A stretch of DNA of 16,794 nucleotides from contig CAJZGT010000012.1 in the NCBI GenBank assembly GCA_916048145.1, positions 1 through 16,794 on the forward strand, in the 5' to 3' direction. Within the stretch, counting starts at the first letter, position 1; every line of letters begins with the position of its first letter. The notes under the pieces are model-generated. The model saw nothing but the letters and a program-made list of their open reading frames with translations. It was not told the origin of the DNA and did no database searches. The stretch comes from an uncultured Streptococcus sp. GTDB taxonomy: Bacteria > Bacillota > Bacilli > Lactobacillales > Streptococcaceae. A program made the translations under genes and the position numbers. Below, piece by piece: positions 1-6,307 of the stretch.

Positions 1-3
1 TAA

Positions 4-12
4 ATCTTACCA
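4..12 (-). promoter_or_regulatory. possible extended -10 element reading out of the left edge
   Basis: Read on the minus strand, 12 to 4 gives TGGTAAGAT, an extended -10 (TGn plus a TATAAT-like hexamer). No good -35 lies at 16-18 bp; that space is occupied by the inverted repeat at 21-51. It could drive a minus-strand gene beyond the left edge. In pneumococcus I recall a fructokinase gene next to scrA, which would fit a sucrose locus. This is a weak call made on one short motif. Confidence 0.25.
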
Positions 13-20
13 TTCAAGCA

Positions 21-51
21 AAAACGAACAAACATGTCATTTGTTCGTTTT
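21..51. terminator. perfect 12-bp inverted repeat with 7-nt loop; scrA terminator or operator
   Basis: The arms AAAACGAACAAA (21-32) and TTTGTTCGTTTT (40-51) are exact reverse complements around a 7-nt loop (33-39). On the minus strand, the sense of scrA, the stem is followed by TTTTTGC, so it can be read as a Rho-independent terminator for scrA, separated from the stop codon only by the BOX element. The stem is AT-rich. The repeat also lies just upstream of a possible minus-strand -10 at 4-9, so it could instead be an operator. The sequence alone does not decide between them. Confidence 0.5.
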
Positions 52-71
52 CATTGTGAGAGGGAATATTG

Positions 72-222
72 TACTCAATGAAAATCAAAGAGCAAACTAG
101 GAAGCTAGCCGAAGGTTGCTCAAAGCAATGCTTTGAGGTTGTAGATAAGACTGACGAAGTCAGTTACATATATCTACGGCAAGGCGAAGCTGACATGGTT
201 TGAATTTAATTTTCGAAGAGTA
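72..222 (+). repeat. BOX element (boxA-boxB-boxC)
   Basis: The element starts TACTCAATGAAAATC and ends TTTTCGAAGAGTA; these ends are imperfect inverted complements, as in pneumococcal BOX repeats. BoxA is about 72-118. BoxB is about 119-164 and holds a 19-nt palindrome (119-137, CTCAAAGCA/TGCTTTGAG) and a small hairpin ACTGAC/GTCAGT (150-164). BoxC runs to 222. BOX elements are small non-coding, probably mobilised repeats that fold into long RNA hairpins. The right end directly abuts the scrA stop codon (223-225 on the minus strand). In the sense of scrA the element is read boxC to boxA. Confidence 0.93.
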
Positions 223-2109
223 TTAGATTTTCACTTCGATCACAGCATCCCCCTTAGCAACTGAACCTGTTGCGACTGGATCTACTGAAGCGTAGTCAGC
301 TGTGTTTGTAACGATAACCATTGTTGTATCATCAAGACCAGCTGCAGCGATTCTGTTTGAATCAAATGTTCCAAGAACATCGCCAGCTTTAACCTTGTCA
401 CCTTGAGCAACTTTTGCTTCAAAACCTTCACCGTTCATTGTTACAGTGTCGATACCAACGTGGATCAAAACTTCAGCACCATCAGTTGTTTTCAAACCAA
501 AAGCGTGTCCTGTTGGAAAGGCAATTGAAACTTCAGCATCAGCTGGTGCATATACCACACCTTGACTTGGTTTCACAGCGATACCTTGTCCCATAGCTCC
601 ACTTGAGAAGACTGGATCATTGACATCAGCAAGAGCGACAACATCACCAACGATAGGAGTTACAAGTGTTTCATTTTGAAGAGCTGCTGGAATGTTACCA
701 GTTGTTTCTTCTTGGACCAAACGTTCTGTCTCTACTTCAGTAGCAACTTCTTTTTCATCCTCATAACCAAACATGTAAGTAAGAGCAAAACCAAGGGCAA
801 ATGATACAGCTACCATAAGAAGGTATTGGGCAAGTTGTCCGTTACCGATGTAAAGCATTGTACCAGGGATGATGGTGATACCATTACCAGTACCAGCAAG
901 TCCAAGGATTGAAGCCAATCCACCACCGATTGCACCAGCAATCAATGAAAGGAAGAATGGTTTACGGAAGCGCAAGTTCACCCCGAAGATAGCAGGCTCT
1001 GTAATACCGAGGAAGGCAGAAAGAGCAGCTGGGAAAGCAAGTGTTTTCAGTTTTGGATTTTTAGTTTTAACACCAACCGCAACAGTCGCAGCACCTTGAG
1101 CTGTCATAGCAGCTGTGATGATAGCGTTGAATGGGTTAGCATGGTCAGCAGCAAGCAATTGCACTTCAAGCAAGTTGAAGATGTGGTGCACACCTGACAC
1201 GACGATCAATTGGTGAACCCCACCGATCAAGAAACCACCAAGACCAAATGGTAAGCTAAGAATCGCTTTTGTAGCGATAAGGATGTAGTTTTCAACGACG
1301 TGGAAGACTGGTCCAATGACAAAGAGTCCAAGGATAGACATGACCAAAAGTGTCACGAATGGCGTTACCAAGAGATCAATCACATCTGGAACAACCTTGC
1401 GGACAGCTTTTTCAAATTTAGCTCCGACAACCCCGATGATGAAGGCTGGAAGAACAGAACCTTGCAAACCAACAACAGGGATGAAACCAAAGAAGTTCAT
1501 AGCTGTTACTTCACCACCTGAAGCTACCGCCCAAGCGTTTGGAAGTGAGCCAGAAACAAGCATCATACCAAGAACGATACCAACGGCTGGATTTCCACCG
1601 AATACACGGAAGGTTGACCAGACAACCAAACCTGGCAAGATGATGAAGGCTGTATCTGTCAAGATTTGAGTGTAAGTTGTCACGTCAGCTGGAAGTGTCA
1701 TTCCAAGAGCAGTCAAGAGACCACGCACACCCATGAAGAGACCTGTTGCTACGATAACTGGGATGATTGGAACGAAAACGTCACCGAAAGTACGGATAGC
1801 ACGTTGGAACCAGTTCCCTTGTTTGGCAGCTTCTGCTTTCATGTCATCTTTAGATGATGTTGGCAAACCAAGTGCAACAACTTCATCGTACATTTTGTTA
1901 ACTGTACCTGTACCAAAGATGATTTGGTATTGACCTGAGTTAAAGAAAGCACCTTGAACTTTTTCCAAGTTCTCAATCACTTCTTTATTGATTTTTCCTT
2001 CATCTTTGACCATGACACGTAGACGAGTCGCACAGTGGGCAACACTGTTGACATTTTCACGTCCTCCCAAGGCATCGATGACTTTTTTTGCAATTTCCTG
2101 ATTGTTCAT
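223..2109 (-). CDS. scrA: sucrose-specific PTS transporter subunit EIIBCA
   Basis: This membrane permease of the phosphotransferase system takes up sucrose and phosphorylates it to sucrose-6-phosphate. The 628 residues hold all three domains in order. The EIIB domain (about 1-85) has the phospho-cysteine Cys26 in AHCATRLR. The EIIC domain (about 105-445) has many hydrophobic membrane helices and the GITEPAIFG motif (368-376). After a charged linker (about 450-480), the EIIA domain has the phospho-histidine His550 in VLIHVGIDTV. I chose the ATG at 2107-2109, which lies 10 nt after AAGGAG. A TTG two codons upstream (2113-2115) is also in frame but only 4 nt from that Shine-Dalgarno. The gene is divergent from scrB-scrR, which supports sucrose over related glucosides such as trehalose. 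Its stop codon touches a BOX element. Confidence 0.95.
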   Translation of the reverse strand: MNNQEIAKKVIDALGGRENVNSVAHCATRLRVMVKDEGKINKEVIENLEKVQGAFFNSGQYQIIFGTGTVNKMYDEVVALGLPTSSKDDMKAEAAKQGNWFQRAIRTFGDVFVPIIPVIVATGLFMGVRGLLTALGMTLPADVTTYTQILTDTAFIILPGLVVWSTFRVFGGNPAVGIVLGMMLVSGSLPNAWAVASGGEVTAMNFFGFIPVVGLQGSVLPAFIIGVVGAKFEKAVRKVVPDVIDLLVTPFVTLLVMSILGLFVIGPVFHVVENYILIATKAILSLPFGLGGFLIGGVHQLIVVSGVHHIFNLLEVQLLAADHANPFNAIITAAMTAQGAATVAVGVKTKNPKLKTLAFPAALSAFLGITEPAIFGVNLRFRKPFFLSLIAGAIGGGLASILGLAGTGNGITIIPGTMLYIGNGQLAQYLLMVAVSFALGFALTYMFGYEDEKEVATEVETERLVQEETTGNIPAALQNETLVTPIVGDVVALADVNDPVFSSGAMGQGIAVKPSQGVVYAPADAEVSIAFPTGHAFGLKTTDGAEVLIHVGIDTVTMNGEGFEAKVAQGDKVKAGDVLGTFDSNRIAAAGLDDTTMVIVTNTADYASVDPVATGSVAKGDAVIEVKI

Positions 2110-2118
2110 TTGCAAAAA

Positions 2119-2125
2119 TCTCCTT
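2119..2125 (-). promoter_or_regulatory. scrA ribosome binding site
   Basis: AAGGAGA on the minus strand lies upstream of two in-frame starts, TTG (2115-2113) and ATG (2109-2107). Its spacing, 10 nt to the ATG against about 4 nt to the TTG, together with codon preference, favours the ATG. Confidence 0.7.
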
Positions 2126-2145
2126 ATATAACATTTTGTTCTTGT

Positions 2146-2161
2146 TTGAAAGCGATTTTAT
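2146..2161. promoter_or_regulatory. cre-type box in the scrA leader
   Basis: TTGAAAGCGATTTTAT matches the CcpA catabolite-responsive consensus WTGNAARCGNWWWCAW at every position except one (C to T at position 14). It lies between the predicted scrA -10 (2179-2184) and its ribosome binding site, about +10 to +25 of the transcript, a place where bound CcpA would block elongation or promoter clearance. ScrR is also a LacI-family protein, so ScrR binding cannot be excluded. Confidence 0.65.
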
Positions 2162-2178
2162 CCGCCCTTACGACTATT

Positions 2179-2206
2179 ATTTTATCATGTTTCAAAAATA
2201 TGTCAA
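2179..2206 (-). promoter_or_regulatory. scrA promoter (consensus -35, extended -10)
   Basis: On the minus strand, TTGACA (2206-2201) is followed by 16 nt and then TAAAAT (2184-2179), preceded by TGA (2187-2185), which makes an extended -10. It points into scrA, whose start is about 70 nt downstream. It is the best promoter match in the window. Confidence 0.78.
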
Positions 2207-2213
2207 GCGTTTT
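2201..2213. promoter_or_regulatory. probable ScrR operator over the scrA -35
   Basis: On the minus strand the sequence is AAAACGCTTGACA, a CG-centred LacI-family-like box whose right half merges with the TTGACA -35. The scrB promoter carries nearly the same sequence, AAACGTTTGACA at 2388-2399. The shared, promoter-embedded core next to a LacI-family regulator gene suggests ScrR binding. The assignment to ScrR is inference. Confidence 0.55.
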
Positions 2214-2387
2214 GCAGAAAAATATTCTATCCACTTAGTGGACACGCTTTAGATTGATTGTTTTTGACTATTTTATCAGGTGTTCCTTGAAAAAATAAGT
2301 TTAGAATCATGATTAAAAAGACTTTAATTTCATTATCTTTCATATTTTCGTAAAAAGTTGATTGATTTTCTGATTTTAATTTATGAT

Positions 2388-2399
2388 AAACGTTTGACA
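2388..2399. promoter_or_regulatory. probable ScrR operator over the upstream scrB -35
   Basis: AAACGTTTGACA contains the perfect palindrome AAACGTTT (2388-2395), a typical core of LacI-family operators, and overlaps a TTGACA hexamer (2394-2399). It is the counterpart of the AAAACGCTTGACA element over the scrA -35. A repressor bound here would cover the polymerase -35 contact. Binding by ScrR is inferred from position and family. Confidence 0.55.
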
Positions 2400-2423
2400 G
2401 TTTTTTCTCTTTTTTAACATAAA
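2394..2423 (+). promoter_or_regulatory. candidate upstream scrB promoter
   Basis: TTGACA (2394-2399) is followed after 18 nt by CATAAA (2418-2423), which matches the -10 consensus at 4 of 6 positions. The -35 is perfect, the -10 mediocre. It would start a leader of about 60 nt ahead of scrB. Confidence 0.45.
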
Positions 2424-2427
2424 AGGC

Positions 2428-2456
2428 TTGCATTTTTTATCGAAAACGGTTACTAT
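2428..2456 (+). promoter_or_regulatory. candidate downstream scrB promoter
   Basis: TTGCAT (2428-2433), a 17-nt spacer and TACTAT (2451-2456) form a second plausible promoter directly ahead of the scrB ribosome binding site GGAGG (2476-2480). The operator-like box at 2440-2455 fills its spacer and -10. I cannot tell which of the two scrB promoters is used. Confidence 0.5.
2440..2455. promoter_or_regulatory. cre/ScrR-type box at the scrB -10
   Basis: TCGAAAACGGTTACTA matches the cre consensus WTGNAARCGNWWWCAW at 14 of 16 positions, the mismatches being symmetrically placed. It overlaps the -10 of the downstream scrB promoter, a classic repression position. Either CcpA or ScrR could bind. Confidence 0.55.
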
Positions 2457-2489
2457 TAAAAGTGATAAGATTTTTGGAGGAATGAATGA

Positions 2490-3944
2490 ATGGAATGGAC
2501 AACTGAGCGTCGTTACAGACTTTATCAAGATTGGACACAAGAAGAAATTCAACATATAAAGGAAAATATGGCTCAATCTCCATGGCATACTCATTACCAT
2601 GTTGAGCCAAAAACAGGACTTCTCAACGACCCAAATGGCTTTTCCTACTTTGATGGGAAGTGGGTTGTTTTTTATCAAAACTTTCCTTTTGGTGCAGCCC
2701 ACGGTTTGAAATCTTGGGTTCAATTGGAAAGCGAGGACTTAGTTCACTTTAGAGAAACTGGAGTCAAAGTTTTTCCTGATACTCCATTAGATAGCCACGG
2801 TGCCTACTCTGGTTCTGCCATGCAGTTTGGCGATAGCTTATTCCTATTCTATACAGGAAATGTCCGTGATGAAAACTGGATTCGTCACCCATATCAGATT
2901 GGGGCCTTGATGGACAAGGATGGTAAGATTACGAAGATTGACAAGATCTTGATTGACCAGCCTGCTGACTCAACTGACCACTTCCGCGATCCGCAAATTT
3001 TTAACTTCAAGGGCCAATACTATGCTATCGTCGGTGGACAGGACTTGGAGAAAAAAGGCTTCGTCCGTCTCTACAAGGCTGTAGACAACGACTACACAAA
3101 CTGGCAAGCCGTTGGCGACCTTGACTTTGCTAACGACCGTACTGCCTACATGATGGAATGCCCAAATCTGGTCTTTGTAGGCGAGCAACCTGTCCTTCTA
3201 TACTGCCCACAGGGATTGGATAAGAAAGTTCTAGACTACGATAATATCTTTCCAAATATGTATAAGATTGGGGTTTCCTTTGACCCTGAAAATGCTAAAA
3301 TGGTAGATGTGTCTCAACTTCAAAACATGGACTATGGTTTCGAAGCCTATGCAACTCAAGCCTTCAACGCTCCTGATGGACGTGCTCTAGCTGTTAGCTG
3401 GCTTGGCTTGCCTGATGTTTCATATCCATCTGACAGTTTTGACCACCAAGGAACCTTCTCTTTGGTCAAAGAACTCACTATCAAAGACGGTAAACTCTAC
3501 CAATTCCCAGTCGCAGCTGTCAAGGACCTTCGTGCCTCTGAAGAAGCCTTCTCAAATCGTGCCCAAACTAAGAACACTTACGAACTTGAACTCAGCTTGG
3601 AAGCTAATAGCCAGAGCGAGATTGTCTTACTAGCTGATCAAGAAGGCAAGGGACTTTCCATCAACTTTGACCTTGTAAATGGTCAAGTGACAGTAGATCG
3701 TAGCCAGGCTGGAGAACAATACGCCCAAGAATTTGGAACTACTCGTTCTTGCCCTATCGAGAATCAGGCTACTACTGCTACAATTTTCATCGATAACTCT
3801 GTCTTTGAAATTTTCATCAATAAAGGAGAAAAAGTATTTTCTGGTCGTGTCTTCCCACATGCAGACCAAAATGGTATCCTGATCAAATCTGGAAACCCAA
3901 CTGGAACTTACTATGAATTAGATTATGGTCGCAAAACTAACTGA
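2490..3944 (+). CDS. scrB: sucrose-6-phosphate hydrolase (GH32 invertase)
   Basis: This cytoplasmic enzyme hydrolyses the sucrose-6-phosphate made by ScrA to glucose-6-phosphate and fructose. The 484 residues show the glycoside hydrolase family 32 signature: LLNDPNG (44-50) with the nucleophile Asp47, FRDP (165-168) with the transition-state Asp167, and MECPN (222-226) with the acid/base Glu223, followed by a C-terminal beta-sandwich region. There is no signal peptide, consistent with a phosphorylated intracellular substrate. The ATG at 2490 follows GGAGG (2476-2480) by 9 nt. Two out-of-frame ATGs at 2482 and 2486 lie in between. scrR begins inside its last 20 nt, so the two are almost certainly cotranscribed. 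Confidence 0.95.
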   Translation: MEWTTERRYRLYQDWTQEEIQHIKENMAQSPWHTHYHVEPKTGLLNDPNGFSYFDGKWVVFYQNFPFGAAHGLKSWVQLESEDLVHFRETGVKVFPDTPLDSHGAYSGSAMQFGDSLFLFYTGNVRDENWIRHPYQIGALMDKDGKITKIDKILIDQPADSTDHFRDPQIFNFKGQYYAIVGGQDLEKKGFVRLYKAVDNDYTNWQAVGDLDFANDRTAYMMECPNLVFVGEQPVLLYCPQGLDKKVLDYDNIFPNMYKIGVSFDPENAKMVDVSQLQNMDYGFEAYATQAFNAPDGRALAVSWLGLPDVSYPSDSFDHQGTFSLVKELTIKDGKLYQFPVAAVKDLRASEEAFSNRAQTKNTYELELSLEANSQSEIVLLADQEGKGLSINFDLVNGQVTVDRSQAGEQYAQEFGTTRSCPIENQATTATIFIDNSVFEIFINKGEKVFSGRVFPHADQNGILIKSGNPTGTYYELDYGRKTN

Positions 3945-4890
3945 TGTCGCAAAACTTGCAGGCGTCAGCCCTACTACCGTTTCTAGGGTTATCAATAAAA
4001 AAGGCTATCTCTCTGAGAAAACCATTCAAAAGGTAAATGAAGCCATGCGAGAATTGGGCTATAAACCCAACAACCTAGCTCGTAGTCTGCAAGGAAAATC
4101 AGCTAAGTTAATCGGTTTGATTTTCCCAAATATTTCCAATGTTTTCTATGCAGAATTGATTGATAAGCTGGAACACCAACTCTTCAAAAATGGTTACAAG
4201 ACCATCATCTGCAACAGTGAGCACGATTCTGAGAAGGAACGCGAGTACATCGAAATGTTGGAAGCTAATCAGGTGGACGGCATCATTTCTGGTAGTCACA
4301 ACTTGGGAATAGAAGACTACAATCGTGTGACAGCGCCGATTATTTCCTTTGACCGCAATCTGTCACCAGACATTCCTGTCGTCTCCTCTGACAACTATGC
4401 TGGTGGGGTTCTTGCTGCCCAGACCTTGGTCAAGACAGGCGCCCAGTCTATCATCATGATTACAGGGAATGACAATTCCAATTCGCCAACTGGACTACGC
4501 CACGCTGGTTTTGCTTCTGTACTCCCCAAAGCTCCTATTATCAATGTTTCCAGTGACTTTTCTCCTGTCAGAAAAGAAATGGAAATCAAGAATATCTTAA
4601 CTCGACAAAAGCCAGATGCCATCTTTGCTTCGGATGATTTGACTGCTATTCTAGTCATTAAAATTGCTCAGGAACTGGGCATTTCTGTCCCAGAAGAGCT
4701 TAAAGTCATTGGCTATGATGGGACCTACTTTATCGAGAATTACTATCCTCATTTGACGACTGTGAAGCAACCTATGGAAGAAATTGCCTGCCTCACTGTT
4801 GACCTCCTCTTGCAGAAGATCGAAGGCAAGGAAGTCGCGACAACTGGTTACTTTTTACCAGTTACTCTATTACCTGGAAAAAGTATTTAA
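3925..4890 (+). CDS. scrR: LacI-family sucrose operon repressor
   Basis: This DNA-binding regulator of the scr locus has 321 residues. Residues 5-24 form a typical LacI-family helix-turn-helix (LTDVAKLAGVSPTTVSRVIN), followed by a hinge-helix motif around LARSLQGKSA (51-60) and a periplasmic-binding-protein-like effector domain from about 62 to the end. The start ATG (3925-3927) lies inside scrB, an overlap of 20 nt, and has no recognisable Shine-Dalgarno, so translation is probably coupled to scrB. A later start would remove the helix-turn-helix. It likely binds the CG-centred boxes at the scrA and scrB promoters and so autoregulates through scrB; the effector is not visible from the sequence. 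The stop codon TAA (4888-4890) touches a BOX element. Confidence 0.92.
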   Translation: MVAKLTDVAKLAGVSPTTVSRVINKKGYLSEKTIQKVNEAMRELGYKPNNLARSLQGKSAKLIGLIFPNISNVFYAELIDKLEHQLFKNGYKTIICNSEHDSEKEREYIEMLEANQVDGIISGSHNLGIEDYNRVTAPIISFDRNLSPDIPVVSSDNYAGGVLAAQTLVKTGAQSIIMITGNDNSNSPTGLRHAGFASVLPKAPIINVSSDFSPVRKEMEIKNILTRQKPDAIFASDDLTAILVIKIAQELGISVPEELKVIGYDGTYFIENYYPHLTTVKQPMEEIACLTVDLLLQKIEGKEVATTGYFLPVTLLPGKSI

Positions 4891-4993
4891 TACTCAATGA
4901 AAATCAAAGAGCAAACTAGGAAGCTAGCCGCAGGCTGTACTTGAGTACGGTAAGGCGAAGCTGACGTGGTTTGAATTTGATTTTCGAAGAGTA
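4891..4993 (+). repeat. BOX element (boxA-boxC, no boxB)
   Basis: The first 40 bases are identical to those of the BOX at 72-222, and the end is the same TTTTCGAAGAGTA. BoxB is absent; in its place is a small hairpin GTACT-tg-AGTAC (4937-4948). This is the short A-C form of the repeat. It begins at the base after the scrR stop codon and ends 10 nt before the terminator stem. Here the element is in the same sense as the upstream gene, the opposite of the scrA case. Confidence 0.93.
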
Positions 4994-5003
4994 TAAGCAC
5001 AAG

Positions 5004-5034
5004 AAAACTCAGACCGATCGGTCTGAGTTTTTTT
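5004..5034. terminator. bidirectional terminator between scrR and mvaA
   Basis: There is a perfect palindrome from 5004 to 5031 (AAAACTCAGACCGA and its complement). The T-run at 5028-5034 serves scrR on the plus strand, and the A-run at 5004-5007 gives a T-run for mvaA on the minus strand. The mvaA stop codon (5033-5035) lies within the T-run. The genes converge here, so a terminator that works both ways is expected. Confidence 0.93.
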
Positions 5035-6307
5035 ATGATCTTAAGTTTTCGAGATAGCGCTGGGCTGTCTCTAGGTTAAAGGTTTTATCTGCGATAAGGC
5101 GCTCGACTAGGGGAGCTACCTCGGATTCACTGGCACCTGCGAGGAGTGCTAAGGATTTGGCCTGCAACTTCATGTGACCTTGTTGGATTCCTGTACTCAC
5201 CAAGGCTTTCAGGGCTGCAAAGTTTTGGGCGAGACCGATAGACACGATAATCTGAGCTAATTCTTTGGCAGAAGGATTTCCCAGTAATTCATGACTGAGG
5301 GCTACACGAGGGTTGAGACCGATAGAGCCACCCTTGGTCGCTACAGGCATGGGCAGGGTCATCTCACCGACCAATTCTTCTCTTTCAAGGTCCAGCGTCC
5401 ATTGACTAAGACCTTGGTAATGTCCATCTCGACTGGCAAAGGCATGGGCCCCGGCTTCGATGGCACGCCAGTCATTACCAGTGGCAATCAAAATGGCATC
5501 TATACCATTAAAAATCCCTTTATTATGAGTAGCAGCTCGGTAAGGATCAGCCTGCGCAAACTGACTAGCCAAGGCTATCTTCTCCGCAATTTCTCGTCCT
5601 TGATCCTTTTGGCGGCTCAAGTATCGAAAGGCGATACGACAGCTTGCAGTCACCAGAGAATCGGTCGCGTAATTAGACAGGATTCCCATGAGACTCTGTC
5701 CCTGACTGAGTTCTTCTAAGACTGGTTTCAAGGCTTCCAGCATGGTGTTGAGCATATTAGCACCCATAGCTTCCTGGGTATCGACATGGAGATAAACAAC
5801 GAGAAAGTCTGTTTCACCTTTGATCTGCTCTACATGCAGATCACGCGCCCCACCTCCACGTTTGACGATAGAAGGATAGGCTTGATTGGCAAGTTCCAAG
5901 AGCTCAGTCTTTTTGTTTGCAATCTTCTCTTGCGCTTGTTCAGGATTAGCAACTTGATAAAGTGCTACCTGCCCAATCATCTGGCGCTCATGGACTTGAG
6001 CGTTAAAACCGCCTGCTCGCTTGATGATTTTGCTGGCATAGCTGGCCGCAGCAACCACAGAAGGCTCTTCTGTCACATAGGGAACTGTGTAATCCTGACC
6101 ATTCACCAAAAGCTCTGGAATGATGGAATAAGGCAGAGAAAAAGTCCCCACCACATTCTCACTAAGCTGGTCTGCAACAGCCAAGCTGACTTGTTCATCC
6201 TGCTCCAGACTCCTTTGCTTTTCAGGACTAAGGAGCGCCTGAGCTCGCAACAACTCAAGGCGCTCATGGTATGATTTTTTAGAAAATCCATTCCAACTTA
6301 TCTTCAT
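5033..6307 (-). CDS. mvaA: hydroxymethylglutaryl-CoA reductase, class II
   Basis: It reduces HMG-CoA to mevalonate in the mevalonate pathway, which supplies isopentenyl diphosphate for undecaprenyl and other isoprenoids in Gram-positive cocci. The 424 residues show the class II enzyme pattern: ENVVGTFSLP (50-59), the catalytic Glu in TEEPSVVAA (79-87), AMGANMLNT (180-188), the catalytic Lys263 in HNKG, Asp279 in TGND and His378 in QQGH. In the AMGANM segment Glu179 stands where I would expect Asp, which is a conservative change. The ATG shares one base with the mvaS stop codon (TAATG on the minus strand) and has only a weak AAGG upstream, so translation is probably coupled to mvaS. The gene ends inside the shared terminator. 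Confidence 0.95.
   Translation of the reverse strand: MKISWNGFSKKSYHERLELLRAQALLSPEKQRSLEQDEQVSLAVADQLSENVVGTFSLPYSIIPELLVNGQDYTVPYVTEEPSVVAAASYASKIIKRAGGFNAQVHERQMIGQVALYQVANPEQAQEKIANKKTELLELANQAYPSIVKRGGGARDLHVEQIKGETDFLVVYLHVDTQEAMGANMLNTMLEALKPVLEELSQGQSLMGILSNYATDSLVTASCRIAFRYLSRQKDQGREIAEKIALASQFAQADPYRAATHNKGIFNGIDAILIATGNDWRAIEAGAHAFASRDGHYQGLSQWTLDLEREELVGEMTLPMPVATKGGSIGLNPRVALSHELLGNPSAKELAQIIVSIGLAQNFAALKALVSTGIQQGHMKLQAKSLALLAGASESEVAPLVERLIADKTFNLETAQRYLENLRS

Larger units (their letters stand above)
2110..2489. other. scrA-scrB divergent regulatory region
   Basis: These 380 bp contain no convincing gene. They hold the scrA leader, cre box and promoter (2119-2213), a short palindrome CCACT-t-AGTGG (2231-2241), an AT-rich stretch of about 145 bp (2242-2387) in which I see no further feature, and the scrB promoter and operator zone (2388-2480). 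A 68-codon minus-strand ORF at 2227-2433 overlaps both promoter regions, has no ribosome binding site and resembles no protein I know, so I do not call it. Confidence 0.8.

Noticed and set aside
21..51. Paired PurBox (PurR sites)
   Set aside because: The PurBox consensus has CCGAAC; both arms here have ACGAAC, and PurBoxes are normally direct rather than inverted repeats.
119..164. CRISPR-like or sRNA gene from the hairpins between 119 and 164
   Set aside because: The palindromes are the boxB module of a BOX repeat; there are no repeated spacers and no separate promoter or terminator.
2113..2115. TTG start for scrA
   Set aside because: It is only 4 nt from the Shine-Dalgarno, and the ATG two codons later is at a workable distance and gives the usual MNNQEIAKK start.
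2227..2433. 68-codon minus-strand ORF between scrA and scrB
   Set aside because: It covers the promoter and operator elements of both genes, has no ribosome binding site or recognisable family, and its AT-rich lysine/asparagine-heavy composition is what random AT-rich DNA gives.
5786..6274. 162-codon plus-strand ORF opposite mvaA
   Set aside because: It lies wholly inside mvaA on the other strand; mvaA has all catalytic residues, while this frame matches nothing and has no start signal.
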